A stretch of DNA of 64,000 nucleotides. Source: Trichobilharzia regenti (taxonomy: Eukaryota > Platyhelminthes > Trematoda > Strigeidida > Schistosomatidae). Shown one piece after another: positions 54,202 to 64,000 of the stretch (positions within the stretch are counted from its first letter, which is position 1; each line of letters starts with the position of its first letter). The position numbers and the translations under genes were made by a program. Location of the stretch: contig OX235265.1 in the NCBI GenBank assembly GCA_944472135.2, positions 53,145,112 through 53,209,111 on the forward strand, given 5' to 3'. The notes beneath the pieces were generated by a model. The model made no database searches. It was not told the origin of the DNA and saw nothing but the letters and a program-made list of their open reading frames with translations.

Positions 54202-55293
54202 TTACAACAAACTACAATTATAAATTTTAATATTATTGGAACTAGATGATAAACATTTCTACACAGGACAGTAATATTAGTTCACACATAATATAAAAGT
54301 TAGCATAACGGGACTAGTTAGTTTGTGTACCAAAATAACCACAGTTACTAAACAGAATATATATGTATATATTTATTAATCACTCCTTAAGGACTCCCGT
54401 TGCTTTCTTTTGCGTTGCTGTTGTTTGTCTTCTTTTTTCTCTCACCATTTCAGCTTCCATTTGACTTTTTGAATGAGAATGAATAATGTGGATATTTGAC
54501 CATTTACAATGACAAATGATCTGCAAACATTATTGGTCCCGTATCTTTCAGTTGCCTGGTTAATAACGAATTAACTTTCTCCACGACGCAACCTGGATTA
54601 CATTTGTGGAATATACTCTTATACCAATGGAAAAGTATCAATTTGTAATACAACGTCACGATTGTAGCTTATAACATAACTGATCGTATCTGTAAAAATA
54701 GCTTCCTTATTACCCAATTTGGATATAAATCAAATCAAAAATAAGATTCGGATTTGTACACACCCAAGTTATATTGAGGAATTACTTCAAGCTTTATTTT
54801 TTCCCAAGTATTTTTAATCCATCCAAAACTTACTTGGGTTTTTTTGTTAATGCGAAGACAATATTCCTATATTTCATGATGTGCTCCATTGAATGACTTG
54901 TTATATTGTGGAATAACTTCAAGCTTTATTTTTTCCCAAGTATTTTTAATCCATCCAAAACTTACTTGGGTTTTTTTGTTAATGCGAAGTCAATATTCCT
55001 ATATTTCATGACGTGCTCCATTGAATGACTGGTTATCATATTGTTCCCACAGACCTAAGACAAAAACGCCAGCAACCATGTAACTTAACCATGAACCAAA
55101 TTTATGAAATTTATATAATGCTTATCCATGCCTGTATATTTGGTGTGTCCTACACAAGTAGGAAAAAATGTGTATTTTATTAAAACATTATTATTAATTA
55201 TGATTGCTAATCGTATATGTAATTTATCATATTGATGATGCCTGTAAACTGGCGTCTCTCATGTACAAAATGAGAATATACTATTATTATTAT
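54202..55293 (+). other. C1 LINE 3' UTR with internal tandem duplication
   Basis: Shared with the downstream copies C3 (58633-59532) and C2 (63601 onward). A ~132-bp unit occurs twice in tandem (acttcaagctttatttttt from 54784 and again from 54916). C3 has it once. The end is a (TTA)-rich tract. Confidence 0.75.
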
Positions 55294-56501
55294 TACTTCA
55301 GACCGGTATTCACCGCGAGAATCACGCCATTTAGACTATATTTCCCAGTTCACTTCTGATATCCAGCACGTTTCTGGATCGGATAACGCGGTGGCAGACG
55401 CTTTGTCTCGCGTATGTGCTACGTCGGTACCACCAACCATCGATCTTCATAAAATGGCCGAACTCCAACTGAACGATTTGAACTTTCAACACCTGTCAAA
55501 TAAAACCTCACTGAAGATAGAACGCGTCCCCCTGCTAAACAGTGAAGCAACTATACTTTGCGATATGTCAACGGGTACTCCTCGACCGATTGTTCCCACG
55601 TCTTTACGCCGAACTATGTTTGAGTCACTCCACAACCTCTCCCATCCTGGCATACGAGCAACGGACAAGCTGATATCAGCGAGATTTGCGTGGCCCGGTA
55701 TGAACCGTGATGTGCGTCAATGGACACGTGCTTGTGTGCGATGCCAACGTGCTAAAGTCACCAAGAATAACACCACGCCGTTAGGGACGTTTGCGACCCC
55801 AGCCGCTCGGTTCCATCATATACACCTGGATAATAATGTATATTTTCATTTAAACATATAAATTTACATGAAAATGCATGCCATTTTTACAGGCACGATC
55901 AAGTATAGTAGGGCTCCTGCCCCTGTCTAACAGCTGCTCGTATTTACTCACATGTGTGGATCGTTTCACACGTTGGCCGGAAGCCATTCCGATACAAGAT
56001 GTAACGGCTCAAACCGTCTGTCGTGCCTTCATGGAAGGCTGGGTTGCCCATTTTGGATGTCCCGCAACTGTCACTACCGACCGCGGACAACAATTCGAAT
56101 CCACAAACTTCAAAGAATTGTTAGAGATGCTGGGATGCAAACGCATTCGCACAACCGCGTATCATCCTGCGGCAAATAGGCTAGTAGAACGTTTTCACCG
56201 TCAACTCAAAGCTGGGTTGATGGCAGTAGACAACAGTAAGTGGACAGATTCGCTACCACTGGTCCTGCTTAGCATTCAGACTACGCTTAAGGGGGATCTG
56301 CAGTGCTCGCCAGCTGAATTGGTGTACGGTACCATCATGCGTTTACAAGGCGAGCTAATCGCTCCCGAAGCTTTCGAGCCGAATTTCCCCGATACCACCC
56401 GTTACGCTCAGCAACTTAAAAGTTTTATGCAGCGAATCCGTCCAGTTTCCACACGCACTCAGAACCGAAAGGTTCAGGTTGATCGGCGGCTTGATGACTG
56501 A
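55294..56501 (+). pseudogene. G2 RNase H end and integrase
   Basis: VSGSDNAVADALSRV closes the RNase H. The integrase zinc finger is HNLSHPGIRATDKL followed by CVRCQR (HHCC). The catalytic core has VDRFTRWPEAIP (first D), TTDRGQQFES (second D) and NRLVERFHR (E). Two lesions are visible: a ~72-bp AT-rich insertion (55833-55904) that breaks the core after FHHIHLD, and an in-frame TGA at 56499-56501. The integrase would join G2 cDNA to host DNA, but this copy is inactive. Confidence 0.85.
55833..55904. mobile_element. Small hairpin insertion in the G2 integrase
   Basis: About 72 bp of AT-rich sequence interrupts the codons for HLD and IVG. It contains an imperfect palindrome (tgtatattttcatt / atgaaaatgcat). 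ATA flanks both edges, which could be a 3-bp duplication. Too short to classify. Confidence 0.45.
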
Positions 56502-56513
56502 ACACACGTTTTC

Positions 56514-56846
56514 GTGCGTCACGACGCCATACGAAAGCCATTACAACCACCGTATGACGGGCCTTTTAAGGTCCTTAGTCGTAAAAATAAATTTTTCGTT
56601 ATTGACCGATGCGGCCGCCCAGACACTGTCAGCATAGACAGACTTAAAGCAGCATACACTGAAGAACCCTCACCCTCCCCATCGGCTCAATCAAATAGCC
56701 CCACTGAACCTAGTCCTTGTCCAGATTCAACTACCTCACCTCCAGTGGCGAATGATGATTCTCCTACCGTCACCAGTAAGACCCCTGTCACACATGCTGG
56801 TCGACGTGTTCACTGGCCCAAGAGGTTCACAGAATTCTTTCACTGA
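56514..56846 (+). pseudogene. G2 integrase C-terminal part
   Basis: Same frame as the integrase, after the TGA. It has PYDGPFKVLSRKNKFFVI, the GPY/F-type module, and IDRLKAAY. A proline/serine-rich tail ends in GRRVHWPKRF. The natural polyprotein end is at 56844-56846. No chromodomain is seen. Confidence 0.75.
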
Positions 56847-58250
56847 TTTTTATCCCTTGTCACAATTTTTTATTCAATTCTGCTATATTTACTCTATTTG
56901 GTCCCGCTTCTGGGAGTAGTCGTTTTTCCCCCCACTAATCCTTTTAATCTTTATCTCTCGTTACAGAGGATCAGTAGCAGTTTTTTCACCCTAATTTTTC
57001 ATCTTTTTCATCTCAATCTACTCGCTAGATCAGTTGGCTTCTCATGTCATCTTGTAACCCACACCAAATGAGGAATTACGAACAGTATATTACTTTTCAC
57101 TGCCCACCTTCTTCCAAAAAATTATTATTTAAAAAAATTCATAAAAAAAGAAAATTAAAAAATTAAAAAACGTAAAATAATGATAAATAAACAAAAAATT
57201 TTGAAAATAAAAAGTCTATAAAACTATTTAAAAAACAAAAAAAAGAAAACTTCCACTGTATGGTTAAATGGACCGATATACATATTTTTGCGCATAAATG
57301 CTTCACTTCTATACTGTACATAGTAATCCGCTCAATTTATTTTCACAGCCTGTACTATATTCCTTCGGGTTTATGCCCTCCTGCCATTCATTTATTTTGT
57401 GAACCGTACTTATAAACATTATGCATCATCTTAGTATGCACTTCGCAACATGAACAAAATAATTTTTGTAATGGTAACTACTCATAGCTATTGGTTATGT
57501 ACTAAGTTCTCTGTAATTTTATAAGTTCTCCCAGGGTAGAAACTTCCTTTGTTTTATCTCATTCTAACGTACTACTTCCAAGTTGCACCAGTTTTCCTCG
57601 CATTGATTTCGTACAAGCTTTTGTAGTACCTTTACGTCGATTTCGAAATCTTAACCTCTTCTCCCATTCTCTTCTGTTGTTTTTTTACCTTGCTCTTTAT
57701 CATACGCTGGTATAATGATTGCCTTTAACATGACTGCTAGGTTCTGTTGAAGCGGAGGAAGGGAGCATTAGTCTAAAACGAAAGTTAGACATAATGAGTC
57801 ACCTTCTTGCTACCACAGCCTCGGCGGCGGAGGTTTACCATCAGACCTCCACATAAGTAAGCTTGTAATAGTGCGGAATTAAAAAAACGAATCGATAAAT
57901 ATCAATACAATAAAAAATACTAAAAAAAGATTAATAAAAATATGAAAGATAAAAAAGAACAAATAAGATTAAAAAAGAAAAAACAACACCAAACCGCAGA
58001 AGCTTACAACCACACAAGGCACCAGCGTCATTTCTTATTATATTCCGTCTTACTTCACTAATTATGTACATACCACTTCCAACTTACCCTAATTTCTTTC
58101 TTTTTTTGCTTTCTTTCCTTTCGAAAAAAGTTTTTTTACTATTCCTATCTCCAAGCCTTCGCGTTCACTCATTGCTGTTGTACAAAGCCGTCCTACTTTT
58201 GTATATCGAAGCTTGATGGTTTCCCACCAACTTTCTAGGGGGGGATAACC
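56847..58250 (+). other. Long non-coding 3' region of G2
   Basis: 1.4 kb between integrase and 3' LTR. It has A-rich tracts (57120-57250 and 57880-57980), pyrimidine-rich stretches and no ORF of note. It ends in a purine run (aggggggga) just before the LTR, the expected primer for plus-strand synthesis. Confidence 0.65.
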
Positions 58251-58632
58251 TGTAGTGCACATTGTACCCTTGAACTTTTGTTTAAACTCGCTCACCCGCG
58301 TTTGACACATCTTTATCTTTTGAGTTGTTACGCTTCCGTACGTTCATCGGTTTGCTCTCTCGTTGTGCTTTCATTCTGCACACTCTCTGAGCCTACCTCC
58401 AGGGACGTCAACGGATAAGTTGTACAACCTCCTTATCGATTGAATTTCATATTTCGTTTGTGCAAAAATATAGTTGTCCCAAATACACTTGTCATATCAA
58501 GTCTTTTTACCTTGATTCCTTTCGTCAGCATGTGCACGTTAAGTAGAGTACAGCTGAGGCCACAAAACGGCGAAGAAGTTTTGTAAGAGTGTTTAGAATT
58601 GAGGTCTATCATAAGCCGTAATATCTCTTAAA
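58251..58632 (+). repeat. 3' LTR of Gypsy G2
   Basis: Starts tgtagtgcacattgtacc, identical in its start to the 5' LTR. The second half is poorly similar to it. The right edge is set by equal length to the 5' LTR and by the start of LINE sequence. Confidence 0.65.
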
Positions 58633-59532
58633 ACTCCTTCAGGACTCCTCTTGCTTTTTCGCGTTGCTGTTGTTTGTCTTCTTTATTCTCTCACCATTTC
58701 AGCTTCCATATGTCTCTTTGAATGAGAATGAAGTACGTGGATATTTGACCATTTACAATGACGAATGATCTGCAAACATTATTCGTCCTATATCTTACAA
58801 TTCTTTCGTGAATTACGTATTACCTTCGTTCACGACGCAACCCGGATTACATTTGTGGAATATACTCTTATACCAATGGGAAAGTATTAATTTATAATAC
58901 GACGTGATGATTGTAACTTATAACATAACTGATCGTATCTGTAAAAATAGCTTTCTTTTCTTGGAAACACCCATGTATAAGAAAATATATACTATTATTA
59001 TTCTACATTGAGTACAATTCACTAGTAATGTTACGATGAAAATGCTGATAAAACCATACAAGTGTATCACTTATTTTAAATATTACCCAATTTGGATATA
59101 AATCAAAAGTAAGACTCGGATTGTACACACCTAAGTTATACTGGGGAATTACTTCAAGCTTTATTTTTTCCCAAGTATTTTTAATCCATCCAAAACATAC
59201 TTGGGTTTTTTTGTTAATGCGAAGACAATATTTCTATATTTCATGATGTGCTCCATTGAATAACTGGTTATCATATTGTTTCCACAAACCAAAGACAAAA
59301 ACGTCAGCAACCATGCAATTTAACCATAAACCGAATTTGTGGAATTTAAATAATGCTTATCCATGCCTGTACATTTGGTGTGTCCTACACAGGTAGGAAA
59401 AAAAGTATTTTATTTTATCGAAACATTATTATTCAATATGATTGCTAATCGTGTATGTAATTTATCATATTGATGATGCCTGTAAACTGGCGTCCCTCAT
59501 GTACAAAATGAGAACATATTATTATTATTTTG
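58633..59532 (+). mobile_element. CR1-like LINE copy C3, 3' UTR only
   Basis: Homologous to the C1 3' UTR from ~54390 to its end. It is extremely 5'-truncated, with no coding sequence. It has about 120 bp (58958-59080) not present in C1 and a single copy of the 132-bp unit duplicated in C1. It ends in (ATT)n. Confidence 0.75.
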
Positions 59533-59640
59533 GATGGATTACAAATACTTGGGAAAAAATAAAGCTTGAAGTAATTCCCCAATATAACTTCGGTGTGTAC
59601 GAAACCGAATATTATTCTTAATTTATATCGAAACTTGATA
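59533..59640 (-). repeat. Inverted fragment of the LINE 3' UTR
   Basis: ggatggattacaaatacttg and the following bases are the reverse complement of the segment at about 59090-59200. They lie directly after the (ATT)n end of C3, making a tail-to-tail inverted repeat. Confidence 0.6.
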
Positions 59641-60437
59641 ATAATAATAATTAAAATAATTGACACACTTGTATAGTTTTGTCAGGATTAAGTGTACTAA
59701 ATTATCATGACAATCTTATATATAGTAAACATTTGACATTGCAAAGTAACCTGCCTACACATATTATAAAAAGATATTAACAGAACCAAAAAAAATTTCA
59801 GCATTTGGAAATTCTTTCACTGCCCATGTTAATAATGCCCTTCTTAAACCTTTTCAAACTTATGGAGAAACGTATATGTACTGTGCACGCAGATAGAACC
59901 TGCTGACAGTAACAGAGGACTCCTCATGTGAATTATCTGTGCATCTGAAATCTAAGTTTTGTCTGTTAAATACTTTCTTCAATGATTGTGTTCCTTCTGC
60001 TGTAATGCAAATGAGTTCCGGTGACATTGGTCACACATGTCAGGGTAAGAATTAAAGGTTAACAATTAGAAATAAGGGCGGCATCTGGGAGACACTCGTT
60101 AATGCGATGGACAGATATTGACGTACCGTGTTCTGTGGCAGCGAACTGTGGGCATTGTGTTTCTAATTATTATTGTAACCGTAGTTGCACTGAGTTATGT
60201 CTAACACTTTAGGTACAGTCTTTTCCTAGTGGTACATCAAGACATGTAGAAATCACAACACACTATTTCACGTAGATTTATATTTACTTCGTGACTGTAA
60301 ATTGTGGGTCAGTTGATGTGTTCTAAGACGATAGATAACTCGAAACGCTTTATAGTCTTAATACCCTCTCTGAGACGTGGACATATTTACCTCCGAATAT
60401 CTGCTTTAATTTGCATTTCAGGGATAGCCTTGTATAC
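59641..60437. other. Unassigned sequence
   Basis: AT-rich, with no ORF or known repeat seen. It separates C3 from the truncated start of C2. Confidence 0.4.
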
Positions 60438-60613
60438 TCTTTAAGTTATAAAAACAACACGAAGGTGTGTACCGGTATGACGAATAGCAGTTGGATGGGT
60501 GGACCTTTTGATGCTATACATTTTAACCGTCAACCTAGGCCCAACCCCTACTACCCTTATATCCAGGAACACATGGTAAATTTTCCAGGTGTCCCGAATC
60601 ACTGGTACGACCC

Positions 60614-62033
60614 ATGGCACCTAGGACCACCTCATTGCACACCAACCCGGATGTGCAGACACCCAGTCCGACCTCCCTTTCATTCATAAACTCTTGCGGT
60701 GCTGACGCACAAATAGATTTAGGTTATGGTGACATTTTAAGCCAGTTTGTAGTATCCCGTGACTTATTCACGATATTGCTAATTAATGCACGTTCCTTAA
60801 TCAATAAGATATCTGAACTTAGGACATTATTATTAGTCGCCAAGCCTACTGTAGCTCTGATTACTGAATCATGGTGCTCATCCTCTGTACTTGATGTGCA
60901 TATAGGTATCGATGATTACACTGAACACCATGTAAATAGAGATTGCAAGCGTGGTGGAGGATGTCTCATATATATACATAACTCATTTGTAGTCAGTAAG
61001 GTGGAAGATGAAACAATGAATAATGTACCTGACTCACTCTGGGTTGTCTTGCATGGAGATAAGTACAAACTTCTCATAGGCTGTGTTTATCGAGCACCAA
61101 GCTCAACAAAAGAAACTGATGCGTTACTAGCTAAATCGTTTGCACACGCATCCTCGTTTAGTGCTAATCACAAAATAATTGCAGGGGACTTCAATCTTCC
61201 AGAAGTCAGTTGGCTAACTAGTTCCGGCAACCAACGCTTCGACGAATTACTTGCCACTATCGACTGTTATGGATGACAACAACACGTCCAGACACCTACT
61301 CGTGGTGACAACATATTGGACCTTGTTTTTTGTCATGACACAATCCCAGTCTCCACGTATGTTGGTAATCGATTTTCCAGTAGTGACCATAGAATGGTAC
61401 TCTGATCTCTGCCTTTCTCACCACTAAATACAGGAAACAAACAAGATTCAGGAAGCACAATATGTCGTAGTTACAAATATACAGACTGGGGATTAGTCCA
61501 AGAACTTATTCGACTCTGTCAATGGGATGACTATTTTACCACTGACTCCCTGGAGGCCGTAGTAACCCTGTTTTACAGGAATGTTACCCTTTGTCTAGAT
61601 ACAGTTGCTCCAAAAAATAGTGAAATTAAGTAGACACCGAACTGAATATATTCCAAGGGCACACCGTAATAAGTTAAGGAAGTTGAAGAAACAGTACTAT
61701 TCCACTAAGGATATATCACTATTGCTCTCAATCCACGAGTCTCTTGAATCTATCAAGCGCCTACGCTCTCAAAAGGACCTCGACGAAGAGTTAACGGCAC
61801 TTGAAAGTACCTCCAAAGTTTATAACTTAACGGCACTTCTTAAAAAACGAATGCAGTCGGCGAGGGAAATCCCATACTTACTTCACGACAAAGTAATCTA
61901 CAATGAACCTGCCACTATCTGTGAACTCTTCAGTGATTGGTTTGCAAACTTTAGTTTAGAAACACATATGCCTGGTGAAACCGCCCCCTTACTAGCTCTT
62001 CCCTTGAAAGCATTGTGTTCACTAATCAGTTAA
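60614..62033 (+). pseudogene. C2 ORF2 endonuclease and linker (broken)
   Basis: The endonuclease frame runs 60614-61276 with the same motifs as C1 (IIAGDFNLPEVSW). TGA replaces the tryptophan codon at 61274-61276. A second TGA follows near 61405, and there is a frameshift near 61615 and another near 61985. The linker frame is 61605-62033. Confidence 0.85.
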
Positions 62034-63600
62034 TAGTACAAGCAATTAAAAGCCTTAAACCTTCCACTAGTACGGGACCGGATGGCCTCGCTTCGATAAT
62101 TTTCAAAAACAGTGGGTGTGATATACCCCTGTTACTTCTTAAATTCTTCTCAATATCTATGGACACTGGCACTTACCCTAGTGAGTGGAAAACTAGCTTC
62201 ATAATTCCACATTACAAATCTGGTGATAGGGCAAACGTCCGCAATTACAGACCCATAAATATAACCCCAGTTATCTCACGAATCATGGAGAAAGTTGTAA
62301 AAGATCAATTGTCAGACTACCTAATTAGGGAAGATCTTGTTACAAGGTCTCAACACGGATTTCTCAAAAATAGATCCTGCGTTACTTGCCACTTCGACTT
62401 TTTCAACTGCATCACTAGTAGTCGCGAAGCACGTAAGCTAGTCGTTGTTCTCTACTTCGATATATCTAGGGCATTTGACATGGTATCTCACAGTATTCTC
62501 TTTGAGAAGCTGTACTCTTGTGGAATTCGCAACCCATTACTGAACTGGTTAAAATCATTTCTAAGCAACAGGGTACAAATAACCAAAGTTGGATCTGTAT
62601 TGTCTCATCCTAGGCAGATCTCAAGTGGGGTCGTGCAAGGTAGTGTCCTAGGTCCACTTTTATTCACAATCTACATTAACAGCATTTGCAAGTGCTTCAC
62701 CTTAGGCAAACCATTCCTATATGCTGACGACCTCAAAGTCGTCTACTCCTGCTACACTCATGAATTAAGCGATATGGTTACTAAAATACATCTTGAACTA
62801 AGTAGCCTTGCAACGTGGTGTGCTGAATCCTGTCTAAACTTTAACATTGACAAATGCGGCTGGATTTGTATCGGCAACAGTAACCTTGATCTAACTCTTG
62901 AAATAAATGGGCGAAAACTAGCTAAGCTCAACTCAGTCGTAGATCTCGGTATTAGATACTCTAGTAACCTAACGTTCGCTGAACAGACTGATTATGCCAG
63001 ACGTAAAACGCGAAGGCTGATAGGATGCATAACACGCAATTTCTTTTGTTGTGAAACTAGGGTTTTATTATACAAAGTATGTGTCCGACCTATCTTAGAA
63101 TACTGCCCGTTTATTCTTAGCGGACTAAGACAAAATGACAAGCTTAAATTAGAGGGAGTGCAACGGCAGTTTACCTCAAGAACTCTTGGTTTAGAAAGTG
63201 GTCTGGAATACCATGAGCGATGCGAAGACTAAGATTAGAACCCCTCTGGAAAAGACGCCTTAAGCTAAACCTTATCTTTTACTACAAGCTAACTAATCTT
63301 CTCTTGCATTCCTCCGAGCCAATAACTAAACCTACCGCTGTCATCAGTTACAATCTTAGAAATCATCACAACCTAGCTGCTATGGAGCACTGTCAGACTT
63401 ACGTGCGGTACAACTTCTTCTTAAATAAGTTTTCAGTCATTTGGAATAGACTACCAGCTAATGTGCGCGATGCAAACACACTTCCAGTGTTCATCTCCTC
63501 AGTCACCAGACTGCTCAAAGATGACAATGCACTTTTGCGCCTGACTCTTACACCCTCTTTTTCACCCTACATAGATATTTTAAGTTCTTTAAACGTGTAG
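62015..63600 (+). pseudogene. C2 ORF2 reverse transcriptase (one frame break)
   Basis: STGPDGLASIIF through the palm, with YADDLKVVYS, to the thumb, in one open frame to 63232, including the stretch broken in C1. A one-base deletion near 63226 moves the C-terminal part (to 63600) into another frame. The RT residues are otherwise the same as in C1 apart from very few changes. Confidence 0.88.
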
Positions 63601-64000
63601 TTACAACAAACTACAATTATAAATTTTAATATTATTGGAACTAGATGATAAACATTTCTACACAGGACAGTAATATTAGTTCACACATAATATAAAAGTT
63701 AGCATAACGGGACTAGTTAGTTAATGAACAAAAATATTTATAGTTACAAAACAGAATATATTTGTATATATTTATTAATCACTCCTTAAGGACTCCCGTT
63801 GCTTTCTTTTGCGTTGCTGTTGTTTGTCTTCTTTTTTCTCTCACCATTTCAGCTTCCATTTGACTTTTTGAATGAGAATGAATAATGTGGATATTTGACC
63901 ATTTACAATGACAAATGATCTGCAAACATTATTGGTCCCGTATCTTTCAGTTGCCTGGTTAATAACGAATTAACTTTCTCCACGACGCAACCTGGATTAC

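Larger units (their letters stand above)
49984..55293 (+). mobile_element. CR1-like LINE C1, 5'-truncated, inserted into Gypsy G2
   Basis: Two ORFs and a ~1.1-kb 3' UTR, ending in (TATTAT)n. The insertion lies within the RNase H region of G2, whose reading resumes directly afterwards. The left edge falls inside an open ORF1 frame, so the copy is 5'-truncated. The RT groups with the CR1/Jockey-type LINEs (SR1/Perere-type elements are known in schistosomes). No clear target-site duplication is seen beyond 3 bases. Confidence 0.88.
46922..58632 (+). mobile_element. Gypsy-type LTR retrotransposon G2, split by a CR1-like LINE
   Basis: 5' LTR (46922-47303), gag, protease, RT, RNase H up to ~49983, then LINE C1 (49984-55293). 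The end of RNase H, the integrase, a long non-coding tail, a polypurine tract (aggggggga, ~58238-58246) and the 3' LTR (58251-58632) follow. Without the LINE the element is about 6.4 kb. Gag-pol is broken at several points. Gypsy/Ty3-type elements of this kind (for example Boudicca) are known in schistosomes; the exact family was not determined. Confidence 0.88.
60438..64000 (+). mobile_element. CR1-like LINE copy C2, 5'-truncated, runs off the window
   Basis: Near-identical to C1 from ORF1's C-terminus (about 51039 in C1) onward. The ORF1 end (to 60689) keeps the frame lost in C1. ORF2 appears to begin near 60614, overlapping ORF1. The 3' UTR starts at 63601 and continues beyond 64000. Confidence 0.88.

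Noticed and set aside
1..64000. CRISPR arrays, operons or bacterial ribosome-binding sites
   Set aside because: The window is clearly from a spliced eukaryotic genome; no regularly spaced short repeats of that kind were seen.

Overview
This window looks like part of a blood-fluke (Schistosoma-type flatworm) genome. It is AT-rich and spliced. One interrupted host gene is recognisable on the + strand, and most of the rest is retroelement DNA. The host gene is the C-terminal half of a membrane ectonucleoside triphosphate diphosphohydrolase (CD39/apyrase family, closest in design to the schistosome tegumental ATPDase1 type). Five phase-0 coding exons (1638-1790, 2881-3024, 9625-9741, 14472-14609, 23708-23917) encode the last 253 residues. 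They end in a single transmembrane helix, a stop codon and a poly(A) signal near 24280. The N-terminal exons lie upstream of the window.

The introns of that gene have collected mobile DNA. Intron 2 holds an old RTE-clade element (RTE-A, 4381-6763) with a second RTE family (RTE-B) nested in it and bounded by a 10-bp target-site duplication. It also holds a tRNA-headed SINE whose body and tail match RTE-A, a hammerhead-ribozyme SINE fossil and a small hairpin insertion. Intron 3 holds a SINE complex with two intact-looking hammerhead ribozymes on opposite strands, a LINE relic, and an RTE-A fragment that stops about 50 bases from the next exon. Intron 4 holds a full-length RTE-A with an open 1005-codon ORF and a 15-bp target-site duplication, a second hairpin insertion, a Penelope-like relic and further SINEs.

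Downstream (24.3-64 kb) I see no intact host gene. In order there are: a hammerhead fossil; broken RTE-B copies (26.0-27.9 kb and a near full-length one at 29.4-32.6 kb); an LTR with adjoining sequence; a LINE relic; a FAR1/MULE-like coding fragment with a 39-bp intron; a degenerate Gypsy element (G1, 37.5-40.4 kb); and a CR1-like LINE relic split by a young gag-only BEL/Pao-type LTR element (41178-45143). Then comes a second Gypsy element (G2, 46922-58632), itself split by a 5.3-kb CR1-like LINE (C1), followed by a 3'-UTR-only LINE copy and another CR1-like copy (C2) that runs off the window end.

The elements are linked functionally. The SINEs lack proteins. One SINE family shares its 3' tail with RTE-A and so probably uses the RTE-A enzyme. 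The hammerhead-bearing SINEs resemble the known schistosome Sm-alpha design (a Pol III-type promoter followed by a self-cleaving ribozyme). The least explained items are the opposed hammerhead pair, the two long-hairpin insertions with clean target-site duplications, the SINE made from both ends of an RTE, and the gag-only LTR element. All family assignments are by eye from motifs; no database search was possible.
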